Numbered from the stretch's first letter, positions 45,465 to 54,276 are shown. The stretch: 64,000 nucleotides of DNA from CBDCFT01 sp965216365 (GCA_965216365.1 CBDCFT010000049.1:124001-188000); one strand, 5' to 3'. The notes: generated by a model from the sequence alone, not told the origin. Numbers and translations are program-made.

Positions 45465-46766
45465 CTATTGTTGATTATCCAACCATTTGTAGTAGCGAAT
45501 CGTTGGACTCAAAAACCATGGATTTCCTCTGTAATACGGCCGTGTCTCAAAAGTTGCGTGTTCCAATGGGCTACGACCTTCCTCAAGCCCCAAAACCTGC
45601 TGACCAATACGTGTGCCAAAATAACTTGCCAGTGACACGCCGGAGCCACAGTAGCCCATTGAATAATAAATACCGTCGTGTTTACCGAGGTGTGGCATTT
45701 CATCAAATGTATAACCGACAAAACCCATCCAGGAATGGCTGATACGGTAGTCTTTTAATTCAGGAAAACGCTTTAATAATTCCTGGTACACAGCGGGGGC
45801 GCTACTGCACGCGTCCGTTTCTTTAATTGAAACACGCGCGCCAAATATTATTCGCCTTCGTTCAGGACAAGTTCGGTAATACACCACCAACTTTTGCGTG
45901 TCGATGATCATGCGGTCGTTTGGAATCAGTTTGCGAATAAGATCATCAGGCAAGGGTTCCGTGGCAATTACGTAACTGCCGATAGGAATAATTCTGCGTC
46001 GATGCCAGGACGATAATTTCCCGGAATAACCACTCGTTGCGATGATCAAATCCCTGGCTTTGATTTTTCCTTTTTGCGTTTTTAATTCAAAACCATCCCG
46101 CACTCGCGAGATCGATTCCGCTTTGCAATTCGGTACGACATTAACACCCGCGTGTCGCGCCTTTTCTAACAAACATTGGTGATATCTGCCTGGGTCGAGC
46201 GATGCATGACGCGGATGCACAACGCCGCCGTGATACAAATCGCTGCCGATTTCTATATATTGTTCCGAGCGCGGCACGACATAAGAATCCGTCTCCAATC
46301 CCTTAATCGGCTTCTCAAATTTTCTCGCTAAATCGGAAAAATGTTTAAGCGAATGCGCCGCATAAAAACGGCCACAGACCTCAAAGTCGCAATTGAATTC
46401 TTCTTCACGAATAAACTCACCAATCCACCGCAGCGCGTTGTGACCTTCTTGCAAAATACCGAAAGCCAACTCATGTCCGTATTTATTCCTTAGTTGATGG
46501 TAACCGGGTTTTATACTGGTACTGACTTGCCCACCGTTTCTGCTACTGCACCCCCACCCCGCCGCTTCGGCATCCACAACCACGGTATGCCGCCCGCCTC
46601 TTACGGTTTGAATGGCTGCACACAAACCGGTGTACCCCGAACCCACGATAACGACATCCGCTTGCGCGGGTAACTCCGTATCACCCGTTTCGGGACGCGG
46701 CGTTCTGTCCCACCAGTATGGTCGGTCTTTGAAGTCTTCAGTAAAGATTTGTTTGTTCAGACCCAC
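45465..46766 (-). CDS. FAD-dependent oxidoreductase (DAO family, OrdL/PuuB-like)
   Basis: This 433-residue flavoenzyme starts at GTG 46766. Its FKDRPYWWDRTPRP lead and dinucleotide motif VVIVGSGYTGLCAAIQTVRG, followed by GWGCSSRNGGQVSTSI, mark it as gamma-glutamylputrescine-oxidase-like. Its C-terminal SMGYCGSGVSLASYFG closes the FAD site. It is near, though 181 bases from, the PotABCD-type operon in the same direction, so it may oxidise the imported amine. It is a subfamily relative of the enzyme at 8986-10320. Confidence 0.83.
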   Translation of the reverse strand: MGLNKQIFTEDFKDRPYWWDRTPRPETGDTELPAQADVVIVGSGYTGLCAAIQTVRGGRHTVVVDAEAAGWGCSSRNGGQVSTSIKPGYHQLRNKYGHELAFGILQEGHNALRWIGEFIREEEFNCDFEVCGRFYAAHSLKHFSDLARKFEKPIKGLETDSYVVPRSEQYIEIGSDLYHGGVVHPRHASLDPGRYHQCLLEKARHAGVNVVPNCKAESISRVRDGFELKTQKGKIKARDLIIATSGYSGKLSSWHRRRIIPIGSYVIATEPLPDDLIRKLIPNDRMIIDTQKLVVYYRTCPERRRIIFGARVSIKETDACSSAPAVYQELLKRFPELKDYRISHSWMGFVGYTFDEMPHLGKHDGIYYSMGYCGSGVSLASYFGTRIGQQVLGLEEGRSPLEHATFETRPYYRGNPWFLSPTIRYYKWLDNQQ

Positions 46767-46861
46767 GGTTCGATTTCATCGACAATTTTTTCTTGTCTCA
46801 GGCGATAAGATTCATTGATACTTCGCCCGGAAGATAACTCAATATGCGATGAGAATACAAA

Positions 46862-47944
46862 ATGAAAGCTGCGATCTGTAAGGAATTCGGCCAACCGTTG
46901 ATTATCGAAGATATTGAACTTGCACCACCGGCGACAGGTGAAGTCAAGGTCAAAATCAACGCCTGCGCTATTTGCCACAGCGATATTCTTTATATGGACG
47001 GCGCATGGGGTGGCGATTTGCCCTGCGTCTTCGGTCACGAAGCGGCGGGCGTAGTCGAACAAACCGGCGCAGGTGTCGATCACCTAAATCCCGGTGATCA
47101 TGTCGTTGTGACACTGATACGTTCTTGCGGATCGTGTTATTTCTGCAGTCAGGGTGAACCGCATATTTGCGAAACCCAATTTGCTTTAGACAAAAAAGGG
47201 CCAATTACATCACCGGACGGCACACCGGTGAAACAAGGTCTGCGCACCGGCGCATTCGCCGAGCAAGTCGTTGTGCACTCATCACAAGTGGTAAGTATGC
47301 CAAAAGATATTCCGTTAGACAGTGCATCCCTGCTCGCCTGCGGCGTTATCACAGGACTGGGCGCCGTGGTCAATACTGCTGCGGTCAAACCGGCATCCAA
47401 TGTCGTCGTGATTGGCACCGGCGGCGTGGGGTTAAACAGTGTGCAAGGCTCCGTGTTGTGCGGGGCACAAACCATAATCGCCGTCGATGTCGCGGACACA
47501 AAACTCAAAGCGGCAACGGAATTCGGTGCAACGCATACCATTAATTCGCTCAATGATGACCTGAAAGCTGGCGTATTTGCGTTGACCCAAAATCGCGGTG
47601 CGGATTATGTTTTTGTTACGGTGGGAAACGCTAAAGCGATCGAACAAGGCGCCGAACTACTGCGTAAAGGCGGCACCATGATTATCGTTGGCATGACCGC
47701 CTCAGGGGTTAAGTCCGAACTTGAGACCTTGGAAATTGCAAACAATGCTCAACGCATTCTCGGCAGCAAAATGGGCGCCACGCGCCTGCAACTCGACATG
47801 CCAAAACTGGTGAATTGGTATCAACAAGGACGGCTGAAACTCGACGAACTCATCAGCGACCGTTATCCGTTAGCACAGATCAATGACGCAGTCGCCTCAA
47901 CCAAGCAAGGCGATGCACTGCGTAACGTGGTGGTATTTAAATAA
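46862..47944 (+). CDS. Zinc-dependent alcohol dehydrogenase
   Basis: This 360-residue MDR-family dehydrogenase has catalytic zinc ligands in ACAICHSDILY and FGHEAAGVVE, structural zinc cysteines in CGSCYFCSQGEPHIC, and a Rossmann motif VIGTGGVGLNSVQGSVL with a following aspartate (VDVAD) that favours NAD. Its layout is like class III/formaldehyde-type and aryl/alkyl alcohol dehydrogenases. It is divergent from the FAD oxidoreductase gene, and could reduce or oxidise the aldehyde that enzyme makes. The substrate is unknown. Confidence 0.87.
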   Translation: MKAAICKEFGQPLIIEDIELAPPATGEVKVKINACAICHSDILYMDGAWGGDLPCVFGHEAAGVVEQTGAGVDHLNPGDHVVVTLIRSCGSCYFCSQGEPHICETQFALDKKGPITSPDGTPVKQGLRTGAFAEQVVVHSSQVVSMPKDIPLDSASLLACGVITGLGAVVNTAAVKPASNVVVIGTGGVGLNSVQGSVLCGAQTIIAVDVADTKLKAATEFGATHTINSLNDDLKAGVFALTQNRGADYVFVTVGNAKAIEQGAELLRKGGTMIIVGMTASGVKSELETLEIANNAQRILGSKMGATRLQLDMPKLVNWYQQGRLKLDELISDRYPLAQINDAVASTKQGDALRNVVVFK

Positions 47945-47968
47945 AAAAGAAGCTGCCTAATTCAATTC

Positions 47969-48057
47969 TGTCATTTCGACCGTAGGGAGAAATCTAAAAA
48001 ATGATCGATCACTTTGCATTAATATCACCAAGATTTCTCGCGCCGCTCGAAATAACA
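47969..48057. repeat. 89-bp inverted-repeat element (MITE-like)
   Basis: The ends are imperfect 27-base inverted repeats, matching at about 22 positions. The left arm begins TGTCATTTCGACCG and ends GAGAAATCT (47969-47995); the right arm runs AGATTTCTCG to CGAAATAACA (48031-48057). The inside is AT-rich and non-coding. It is unrelated to the REP-like family elsewhere in the window. Confidence 0.65.
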
Positions 48058-48109
48058 TAGCTGACTACAGTTTCCATAAATCGTCATTTATCGGTGTCAA
48101 TTAGTCGCC

Positions 48110-49216
48110 ATGATAATTAAAAGTATAGAAACGTTTTCAACCCAGGAAGTCGGACTTGTTCATATAAAAACCGATGACGGAAACGAAGGTTGGGGACAAG
48201 TCTCCACTTACAATGCAGACATTTCCTCTGCGGTTTTGCACCGTCAGGTAGCGCCACATGCATTGGGCAAAGATATTTCCAATTTAAACCAACTCGGTGA
48301 CCTACTCGACTTTATCTACGAAAAAGAGCACAAGTTTCCCGGCTCTTATATGTGCCGCGCGTTGGGTGGGCTGGACACCGCGATTTGGGATTTACACGGC
48401 AAGGTACAACAAAAAAGTGTGTGCGAATTATTGGGCGGCACGCCCCGTCCGTTTCGCGTGTACGCCTCCAGCATGAAACGCGACATCACACCGCAACAAG
48501 AAGCAGAACGTTTCTTAAAACTACGAGATAAACACGGCTACGATGCGTTCAAGTTCCGCGTCGGCGCGGAATGCGGGCGTAATCAGGACGAATGGCCAGG
48601 ACGCACGGAGGAAATTATTCCGACTATCCGGAAAGCGTTAGGCGACGAAGTCGATTTACTGGTGGATGCAAACAGTTGCTTTCTTCCAGAACGCGCCATC
48701 GAAGTCGGAAAAATATTGGAAGACAATAATATTTGTCATTTCGAAGAACCCTGCCCCTACTGGGAATTGGATATGACCCGGCAGGTCACGCAAGCCTTGT
48801 CACTGGATGTGACTGGCGGCGAGCAAGACAACAACCTCTCGTTATGGAAGCATATGATCGACTCGCAAGTTGTCGATGTGTTTCAGCCTGACATTTGTTA
48901 TCTCGGCGGTATCGAACGCACACTGCGCGTCGTGGAAATGGCAAGACAAGCCGGGAAAATAATTACACCCCATGCCGCCAACATGTCATTGGTCACCATA
49001 TTCACATTACACTTGATGGGTGCGATCGAAAACGCCGGCCCTTACGTCGAATTTGCAATCGAAGAAGAAAACTATTACCCCTGGCAATATGACATCTACT
49101 CCGACTTCCCCATCGCCAAAGACGGCAAAGTTCAAATCCCCGAAGGGCCGGGATGGGGGGTCGAAATTTCAGATAGTTGGCTCAACAACGCTCGCTATCA
49201 AATGAGTGCGGTATGA
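48110..49216 (+). CDS. Enolase-superfamily (mandelate racemase group) enzyme
   Basis: This 368-residue enzyme has an N-terminal capping domain and a barrel. Metal ligands appear as LLVDANSC (Asp), CHFEEPCP (Glu) and TGGEQDNN (Glu). A lysine sits in YDAFKFRVG, and a His-Asp type dyad in VFQPDICYLGGI with ITPHAANMS. This is the mandelate-racemase arrangement found in acid-sugar dehydratases, rather than the lysine-lysine muconate/HpbD arrangement. I infer a dehydratase or racemase acting on a sugar acid or hydroxy acid; the substrate cannot be named. Confidence 0.82.
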   Translation: MIIKSIETFSTQEVGLVHIKTDDGNEGWGQVSTYNADISSAVLHRQVAPHALGKDISNLNQLGDLLDFIYEKEHKFPGSYMCRALGGLDTAIWDLHGKVQQKSVCELLGGTPRPFRVYASSMKRDITPQQEAERFLKLRDKHGYDAFKFRVGAECGRNQDEWPGRTEEIIPTIRKALGDEVDLLVDANSCFLPERAIEVGKILEDNNICHFEEPCPYWELDMTRQVTQALSLDVTGGEQDNNLSLWKHMIDSQVVDVFQPDICYLGGIERTLRVVEMARQAGKIITPHAANMSLVTIFTLHLMGAIENAGPYVEFAIEEENYYPWQYDIYSDFPIAKDGKVQIPEGPGWGVEISDSWLNNARYQMSAV

Positions 49217-49394
49217 AGCCGCCGTATTCACTAATGATGCATGTTGCAGCATTTCCACAATATTGAATTGAGCTTTAGAGTCGAAAAGTCTGCTCTAACC
49301 GTATGTTAATATTAAGCTTATTTACATTAAATACAGAGTGGAATTACCTAATTTTTGCTCATTCCAAAAGCGGGGACATACCGCAACACGCTGC

Positions 49395-49425
49395 GTTAAA
49401 CCACAGCTATGTGCTGTCTATTAAC
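49395..49425. other. Imperfect palindrome just before the gene cassette
   Basis: GTTAA-acc-ACAGC and GCTGT-cta-TTAAC flank the loop TATGT. It ends two bases before the GTTAGGA that marks the left edge of the cassette. It might be a degenerate recombination site. Confidence 0.4.
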
Positions 49426-49437
49426 CGTTAGGAACCA

Positions 49438-49881
49438 ATGACTGTTCAAGTAATAACTACGTTAATTGCATCGGGCGGTGCCATTCTGTTGGCAATAGCT
49501 AGCTACTTATTTACAAAGAAACGCGAACGAGAGGCAGAGCTTCGTAAAGAAAGATTGGAGCACTACAAAGAGTTAGCAGTTTGTCTTAGCGGTATTGTTC
49601 ATGGTGAGAGTTCACCTGAATCTCAAAAGGCTTATTCTCTAATTAGAAATAAGCTTAATCTAATTGCTCCGTATAAGGTGCTGAAGGCATTAAGAGCGTA
49701 TAGTGAAGCAACGCATATTGCTAATCCGAATCGTGCTGTTGGTGATGAGCATGATAATTTACTATCTACTCTCTTTTATGAAATTCGTAAAGATTTGGGG
49801 GTTCGTCCAAAAGACGATATTAATCAGTTTAAAATTGGTCTGTGGGCTTCATCAAGTAAGGGCCAGCGAAATGGCTCCTAA
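49438..49881 (+). CDS. Cassette-encoded small membrane-anchored protein, unknown function
   Basis: This 147-residue protein has one N-terminal membrane helix (VITTLIASGGAILLAIASYL) followed by a basic, charged stretch (FTKKREREAELRKERLEHYK) and a soluble helical remainder. The ATG is eleven bases inside the cassette edge, as usual for integron cassettes. No domain is recognised. Its codon and base use differ from the flanking metabolic genes, in line with recent transfer. Its stop TAA overlaps the start of the attC-like site. Confidence 0.7.
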   Translation: MTVQVITTLIASGGAILLAIASYLFTKKREREAELRKERLEHYKELAVCLSGIVHGESSPESQKAYSLIRNKLNLIAPYKVLKALRAYSEATHIANPNRAVGDEHDNLLSTLFYEIRKDLGVRPKDDINQFKIGLWASSSKGQRNGS

Positions 49882-49937
49882 CAAGTCACTTAAATCGGAC
49901 AGCTACTACGTAGCCGCCGTTTAGTTCAAACGTTATG
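49876..49937 (+). repeat. attC-like recombination site
   Basis: Left end TCCTAACAAGTCACTTAAA and right end TTTAGTTCAAACGTTATG pair imperfectly around a CGGACAGC...GCCGCCG centre, with extra unpaired bases on one side, as in attC sites. The translated read-through NKSLKSD is a common signature of such sites. Confidence 0.65.
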
Positions 49938-49955
49938 TGGCAAGAGCTAGCGTAG

Positions 49956-49981
49956 GGCGCAATAGTGAAACGTATTGCGCC
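49956..49981. repeat. Perfect 9-bp hairpin
   Basis: Arms GGCGCAATA (49956-49964) and TATTGCGCC (49973-49981) enclose an 8-base loop. There is no U-run. It resembles dispersed palindromes of the GTAGGGCGCAATA type found in many gammaproteobacteria. Confidence 0.5.
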
Positions 49982-50063
49982 GAATGATATTCCTAAAGTG
50001 ACTCCGAATTACTAATTTCGCAACCGACATCAAAATTATATTGGCGCTTTGCGCTAAGTGTTG

Positions 50064-50088
50064 TTCGCGACTAAAGTCGCTCCTGCGA
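50064..50088 (-). repeat. Single REP-like unit
   Basis: TTCGCGACTAAAGTCGCTCC followed by TGCGA is one inverted arm of the family seen at 55029 and 61237. Inside it, GCGACT and AGTCGC form a short hairpin. Confidence 0.6.
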
Positions 50089-50136
50089 GTGACCCAGATC
50101 AACGAAAATCTAACTGAATTTCCCAATATTTAAATT

Positions 50137-50511
50137 ATGCAATACACCCGAACTGGCATCATCCTATTCACCGAGAACTACGACGAGTGCGTAGAGTTCT
50201 ATTCGAACATTTTAGATTTACCTGTTATGCATGCTCTGGACAATGACCATTCAAAACTGACTTGCTTCGACATGAGTAGTGGCAACTATCTCATGATCGA
50301 AACGGGTGGAAAAGCGATTCCAGAAGGGAAATCCCCGAATCAAAATCCTGTATGGTTACGATTCAATGTCGACGATGTTGAAAAATCCGCCGAAGAACTA
50401 AGACAAAAAGGTGTCGAAGTCAATGTGCGAAACGAAGTCTGGGGAACTTTGGCCGACTTCACAGACCCGGATGGAAATATTTGCTCGTTGAGAGACGAAA
50501 CTACCTTTTAA
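50137..50511 (+). CDS. VOC (glyoxalase/bleomycin resistance) family protein
   Basis: This 124-residue vicinal-oxygen-chelate protein has the repeat unit start GIILFTENYDECVEFYSNIL and the closing GTLADFTDPDGNICSLRDE. Possible metal ligands include E55-region MIETGG and the C-terminal acidic residues. Such proteins isomerise, hydrolyse or bind small compounds. The substrate is unknown. It stands alone between the repeat cluster and a convergent cytochrome gene. Confidence 0.8.
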   Translation: MQYTRTGIILFTENYDECVEFYSNILDLPVMHALDNDHSKLTCFDMSSGNYLMIETGGKAIPEGKSPNQNPVWLRFNVDDVEKSAEELRQKGVEVNVRNEVWGTLADFTDPDGNICSLRDETTF

Positions 50512-50539
50512 CCTTCGAGAAAAGGCGTCCGTTGTTGCC

Positions 50540-51082
50540 TTAATTTTCGTGAGTTAACGGCAACCTATCCGTCTCCATTCGCTTCCAGCCGGTGACCATC
50601 GCTTTGAGCAGTCCTTCTTTGCGCCACACATCGGCTGTTAAAATTGCTGCGACATGAAAAACGACTAATATCTGTATGATATTTGCAGTCGTTTCATGCA
50701 GCGTTTCAACCCAATCGACACCCCAAAACATATCCAGACCGATCATCCAGCCTGAGATACTCAGTACAATCAGCAGACTCAACAAGGTCAAAATCATTAA
50801 GCTGCCGAGCGGATTATGACCTACGAATTGACTCGGTCGACCACTGATTAAATCCGATAAATAGAAGTTCACTCGCTTGGGTGTTGGAAAGAAATTGCTA
50901 AAACGAGCGTATGGGGAGCCGACAACTCCCCATATCACTCGCATCGCCACTAACACTGCCAAGGTGTAACCGAGCCAATCATGTAAAGAGCCGCTTTCTA
51001 TCAACCAGTAGTTGGCAAGAAATAGAGTAACCACCGACCAGTGAAACAGTCGAATGAATGGGTCCCACACCTTGATCTGCAT
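50540..51082 (-). CDS. Cytochrome b561-family membrane protein
   Basis: This 180-residue protein has four membrane helices of the bacterial b561/Ni-Fe-hydrogenase cytochrome b type. Candidate heme histidines are in FIRLFHWSVV, LHETTAN and VVFHVAAIL. The start motif MQIKVWDPFIRLFHW is characteristic. Its ATG overlaps the ancestral stop of the upstream PepSY gene (TAATG), so the two were translationally coupled. It probably shuttles electrons between the quinone pool and a periplasmic partner. Confidence 0.85.
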   Translation of the reverse strand: MQIKVWDPFIRLFHWSVVTLFLANYWLIESGSLHDWLGYTLAVLVAMRVIWGVVGSPYARFSNFFPTPKRVNFYLSDLISGRPSQFVGHNPLGSLMILTLLSLLIVLSISGWMIGLDMFWGVDWVETLHETTANIIQILVVFHVAAILTADVWRKEGLLKAMVTGWKRMETDRLPLTHEN

Positions 51083-51358
51083 TAGCTTTCGATTTCCTGC
51101 TTAACGATTTCACCGTTGACGGGATCTGAAATAGATTTCAACCTTTTCGTTTTTGGCATTACGGCCATAGATTTCATAACAGGTGTCATCGATCTTAAAG
51201 CGGTCAATTACAAAACCATCTTCAATAATTTTCTTTTGCATTTCCGCGACCGGCATCCAGTTTTCCCGAGATTGATCGGTGCATTCCGGTCCGGCCATGA
51301 CAGCACCGGCGAATAATGAACTGGAAAGAACAACTGGTAATACAATTTGCTTATACAT
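51082..51358 (-). pseudogene. PepSY-like periplasmic protein gene with a 1-base frameshift
   Basis: A signal peptide (MYKQIVLPVVLSSSLFAGAV, cleaved after MAG) precedes a single PepSY-like domain (MQKKIIEDGFVIDRFKIDDT). As read, the frame ends early (KVEIYFRSRQR, stop at 51110). Dropping one base at 51127 restores YFDPVNGEIVKQEIES and a stop at 51082-51084 that overlaps the cytochrome start as TAATG. Both the family-typical ending and the overlap show the restored frame is ancestral. It may be a real mutation or a sequencing error. Confidence 0.72.
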
Positions 51359-51524
51359 GAACTAATTCCTCGTGTTGATGAATGAGGAACCCAGCATACG
51401 GGTAAGTTTGATTCGGTTCATCGGGCGAGTGCCGCAAACGGGCACGCAAAAGTGTCAGCCAATGAGTACAAACATCTAATCTGTGCGCATGGGACGAATG
51501 TCCCACGCGCACAACCAAAACCCG

Positions 51525-52067
51525 CTAGGCCGTTTGACGTCGCAATTCGGAGACAGGTTCTCGTGGTTCAGAGGCAGGCGAACAAACGTTGGAAGTCAAT
51601 AAATCTTCCAGAAAGGAGGCGGAAAACTCGGCGCGGTTACCCGTACCGGATTTCGAATATATCGCGGTCGCCTGCTGACGCACGGTTTTCTCCTTTACAC
51701 CTCGCAATCCAGCGATTTCGGCGAACGAATAACCCTTGATAATCAGCCAGGCAACCTCAGTTTCACTACCCGTCAGTTGCCACTTTGCAAATTGTTCGCG
51801 AATACGTTCGCCCAAATGTCCCTGCATTCGACTCAGCGCGTGTTCACGATCATCGAGCTGCTTCCATAACCGACTCCTGCGAATAATCTCCCAGGCTAAA
51901 GCGGCGCTTACAAGAACAAATACACAAGCCTCCAACACAAAATGGGACCAATCCTCGCCTTCCCCTAGGTCTGCAATCAAGTCGTAAACAAAGAAAACCG
52001 ACGCAAGTGCGAGCACGTATTTAGTAAGTGTGGAGGAAAAAGACAGATCGGTTTCGTTTTCAAGCAT
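51525..52067 (-). CDS. Membrane-anchored LuxR-type transcriptional regulator
   Basis: This 180-residue protein has two N-terminal membrane helices (YVLALASVFFVYDLIADL and FVLEACVFVLVSAALAWEII), a short coiled linker, and a C-terminal LuxR/GerE helix-turn-helix at about 98-157 (LTGSETEVAWLIIKGYSFAE, IAGLRGVKEKTVRQQ). It lacks a receiver domain. Membrane-bound LuxR proteins sense signals at or within the membrane. It sits upstream of the PepSY-cytochrome genes in the same direction, which it may control. Confidence 0.82.
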   Translation of the reverse strand: MLENETDLSFSSTLTKYVLALASVFFVYDLIADLGEGEDWSHFVLEACVFVLVSAALAWEIIRRSRLWKQLDDREHALSRMQGHLGERIREQFAKWQLTGSETEVAWLIIKGYSFAEIAGLRGVKEKTVRQQATAIYSKSGTGNRAEFSASFLEDLLTSNVCSPASEPREPVSELRRQTA

Positions 52068-52472
52068 AGTGGTAAGAAAATCCTTTGTTCAAACTGCATA
52101 TATGTCAACCATATCGCTATATGCGTCCTTGTGGTTGATTTCGGTCAATTAACCATAATGAAAATTCACAGCCAGATACGGTCAATAATTCGATTGTACA
52201 GAAACTTTGTTATGCAATGTATGACAGTCTGGTTACCAATGCTTAATAAACTGAAACGTCGACTTTCTTGCCGATACGTAGCGGAAAGTCATTAACACGC
52301 ACTGTGGCTGACATACAAAACTCAAATAGTGAAATTGAGCAAATTCTCCGAGTTTTCATTTACATAAAACGCGATTATCGCTATTGTCCGGCGCAATTCC
52401 CGGTCCGCGCTGCGGCCCGCCAGGACGGTCGTGTTGTCCCATATGCTAACTCTCGAAATCTCGTCTTAAACG
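52068..52472. other. Divergent intergenic region, LuxR / SulP
   Basis: This 405-base gap shows no gene. Besides the inverted repeat at 52096-52124 it contains an imperfect palindrome at 52133-52154 (GGTTGATTTC...AATTAACC). Promoters for both neighbours must lie here, but none is clear. Confidence 0.4.
52096..52124. promoter_or_regulatory. Inverted repeat upstream of the LuxR gene
   Basis: Perfect 7-base arms GCATATA (52096-52102) and TATATGC (52118-52124) are separated by 15 bases. They lie 29 bases before the regulator's start, so autoregulation is plausible. Confidence 0.4.
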
Positions 52473-54254
52473 ATGTTCGGCATTCAACGAATAAGTCTTA
52501 CCCGGTGGAAACGGTTGCTGCCGTTTCTGCGCTGGTGGCCCCGTGTAACACGCGAAACCCTGCCCTCCGATCTGATGGCAGGATTGACCGGCGCCGTCAT
52601 TGTTTTGCCTCAAGGCGTTGCATTCGCAACCATTGCCGGCATGCCACCGGAATATGGTCTGTATGCCGGTATCGCACCGGCCATCATTGCAGCGTTGTTT
52701 GGATCGTCCTGGCACCTTGTATCGGGTCCGACCACTGCCGCATCCATCGTCATGTTCTCGGCGCTGAGCACTCTTGCCGAACCCGGCAGCCAGTACTATG
52801 TGGCATTGGCCATCACTCTGGCGTTTATGGTCGGGGTCATTCAACTGGTCATGGGTTTTGCGCGGCTCGGCACGCTGGTCAACTTTATCTCGCACTCCGT
52901 CATTGTCGGATTTGCCGCCGGTGCGGCCATTTTGATTATCACCAAACAGGCTGAACACTTTTTTGGACTGGAAATTCCGTCCGGCGGGCACCTTCACAAC
53001 ACGGTTTACTATTTGTGGAATCACATACCCGACATGCACCCACTGGTCTCTCTCGTAGCATTGGTTACTTTGCTGACAGGTATTGTTTGCAGACGCCTGT
53101 GGCCAAAATCACCTTCCATGATTTTTGCCTTAATCCTGGGCAGTTGCAGCGCTGTTTTGCTCAATTTCTTTCTTGACGAACCCACAACCGGTATACACAT
53201 GGTCGGCGCACTGCCACGTCAGCTACCACCAATTTCACTGCCGATATTTTCGGTGTCCGTCTTCCGGGATCTGGCGCCGGTTGCACTGGCGATGACATTA
53301 TTTGCACTGACCGAAGCCGTGTCTATCGCGCGCGCCATTTCTATCCGCTCCGGGCAGGCCATCGAAGGCAATCAGGAGTTCATCGGTCAAGGACTATCAA
53401 ATGTCGTTGGCAGCTTCTTCTCCGCCTATGTAGCGACCGGGTCATTTAATCGCAGCGCGACCAATTACGATGCAGGCGCACGAACACCACTTGCGGCCAT
53501 CTTCGCCGGTGTGCTGTTAATCGTCCTCGTGTTATTGGTCGCACCATTAACGGCGTATCTGCCGAAAGCTGCGATGGCGGGTTTGCTGTTTATGGTGGCC
53601 TGGCGACTGATTGATTTTCATCATATTAAAAGAATCATTCGCGCCGATCGAAAAGAAGCGTCCGTCATGGTCGTCACCTTTCTTGGTACACTGTTTCTTG
53701 AACTGGAATTCGCGATCCTGTTGGGCGTAATGTTATCGTTAATGTTTTATTTGAGAAGGACCTCACGACCACGGGTCGTTCCACGTTTGCCCGACCCAAA
53801 TTCGCCACACCGGCAGTTCACCTACAGCGTATCGCTGCCTGAATGCCCTCAACTGAAAATCCTGCGTATTGAGGATTCACTCTACTTTGGCTCGGTGTCA
53901 TACGTGCGTGAAATGCTGCGGCTATTTCGTGAACATTATCCAGAACAAAAACATTTACTTTTACTCACAAAAGGAATCAATCAGGTTGATGTCGCTGGTT
54001 CAGAACTCCTGGTTAGTGAAGCAGGTTTAAGACGACAAATGGGTGGTGACCTTTACCTGTATCGCCTTAAAGACAGCGCATGCGATGTTTTAGAAAGGGG
54101 TGGATACATGGACATACTTAATCGAGACCATATATACGATTCCAAAGAAGAGGCTATCGGAAAAATATTCGAAAAACTTGACAAGGGCATTTGCAAAACC
54201 TGCGACAAGAGAATTTTTCTGGAATGCAAGACAATCCCTATATCTTGCAACTGA
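52473..54254 (+). CDS. SulP/SLC26-family anion transporter
   Basis: This 593-residue transporter carries the SulP signature early (LMAGLTGAVIVLPQGVAFAT) and about 12 to 14 membrane segments up to residue 425. A STAS domain follows (about 450-560, with QVDVAGSELLVSEAG). Family members move sulfate, bicarbonate or dicarboxylates. The end carries an unusual cysteine group, GICKTCDKRIFLECKTIPIS, beyond the STAS domain. A cysteine in such a place could bind metal. The anion is not predictable. Confidence 0.85.
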   Translation: MFGIQRISLTRWKRLLPFLRWWPRVTRETLPSDLMAGLTGAVIVLPQGVAFATIAGMPPEYGLYAGIAPAIIAALFGSSWHLVSGPTTAASIVMFSALSTLAEPGSQYYVALAITLAFMVGVIQLVMGFARLGTLVNFISHSVIVGFAAGAAILIITKQAEHFFGLEIPSGGHLHNTVYYLWNHIPDMHPLVSLVALVTLLTGIVCRRLWPKSPSMIFALILGSCSAVLLNFFLDEPTTGIHMVGALPRQLPPISLPIFSVSVFRDLAPVALAMTLFALTEAVSIARAISIRSGQAIEGNQEFIGQGLSNVVGSFFSAYVATGSFNRSATNYDAGARTPLAAIFAGVLLIVLVLLVAPLTAYLPKAAMAGLLFMVAWRLIDFHHIKRIIRADRKEASVMVVTFLGTLFLELEFAILLGVMLSLMFYLRRTSRPRVVPRLPDPNSPHRQFTYSVSLPECPQLKILRIEDSLYFGSVSYVREMLRLFREHYPEQKHLLLLTKGINQVDVAGSELLVSEAGLRRQMGGDLYLYRLKDSACDVLERGGYMDILNRDHIYDSKEEAIGKIFEKLDKGICKTCDKRIFLECKTIPISCN

Positions 54255-54276
54255 CAATACAGAAAGCAATTCCTGA

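Larger units (their letters stand above)
49427..49937 (+). mobile_element. Solitary integron-type gene cassette
   Basis: The unit runs from GTTAGGA (49427) through one ORF to an attC-like site ending CGTTATG (49937). No integrase gene or second cassette is visible. The ORF is AT-richer than its neighbours. It looks like a single cassette inserted away from an integron. Confidence 0.6.

Noticed and set aside
48110..49216. Hydroxyproline-betaine epimerase (HpbD)
   Set aside because: HpbD has the lysine-lysine arrangement; this protein has the mandelate-racemase type His-Asp site (TPHAAN) and a single lysine motif.
52268..52954. 228-residue frame overlapping the start of the SulP gene
   Set aside because: It is an out-of-frame shadow of the transporter; its sequence is rich in Arg, His and Cys without any domain.
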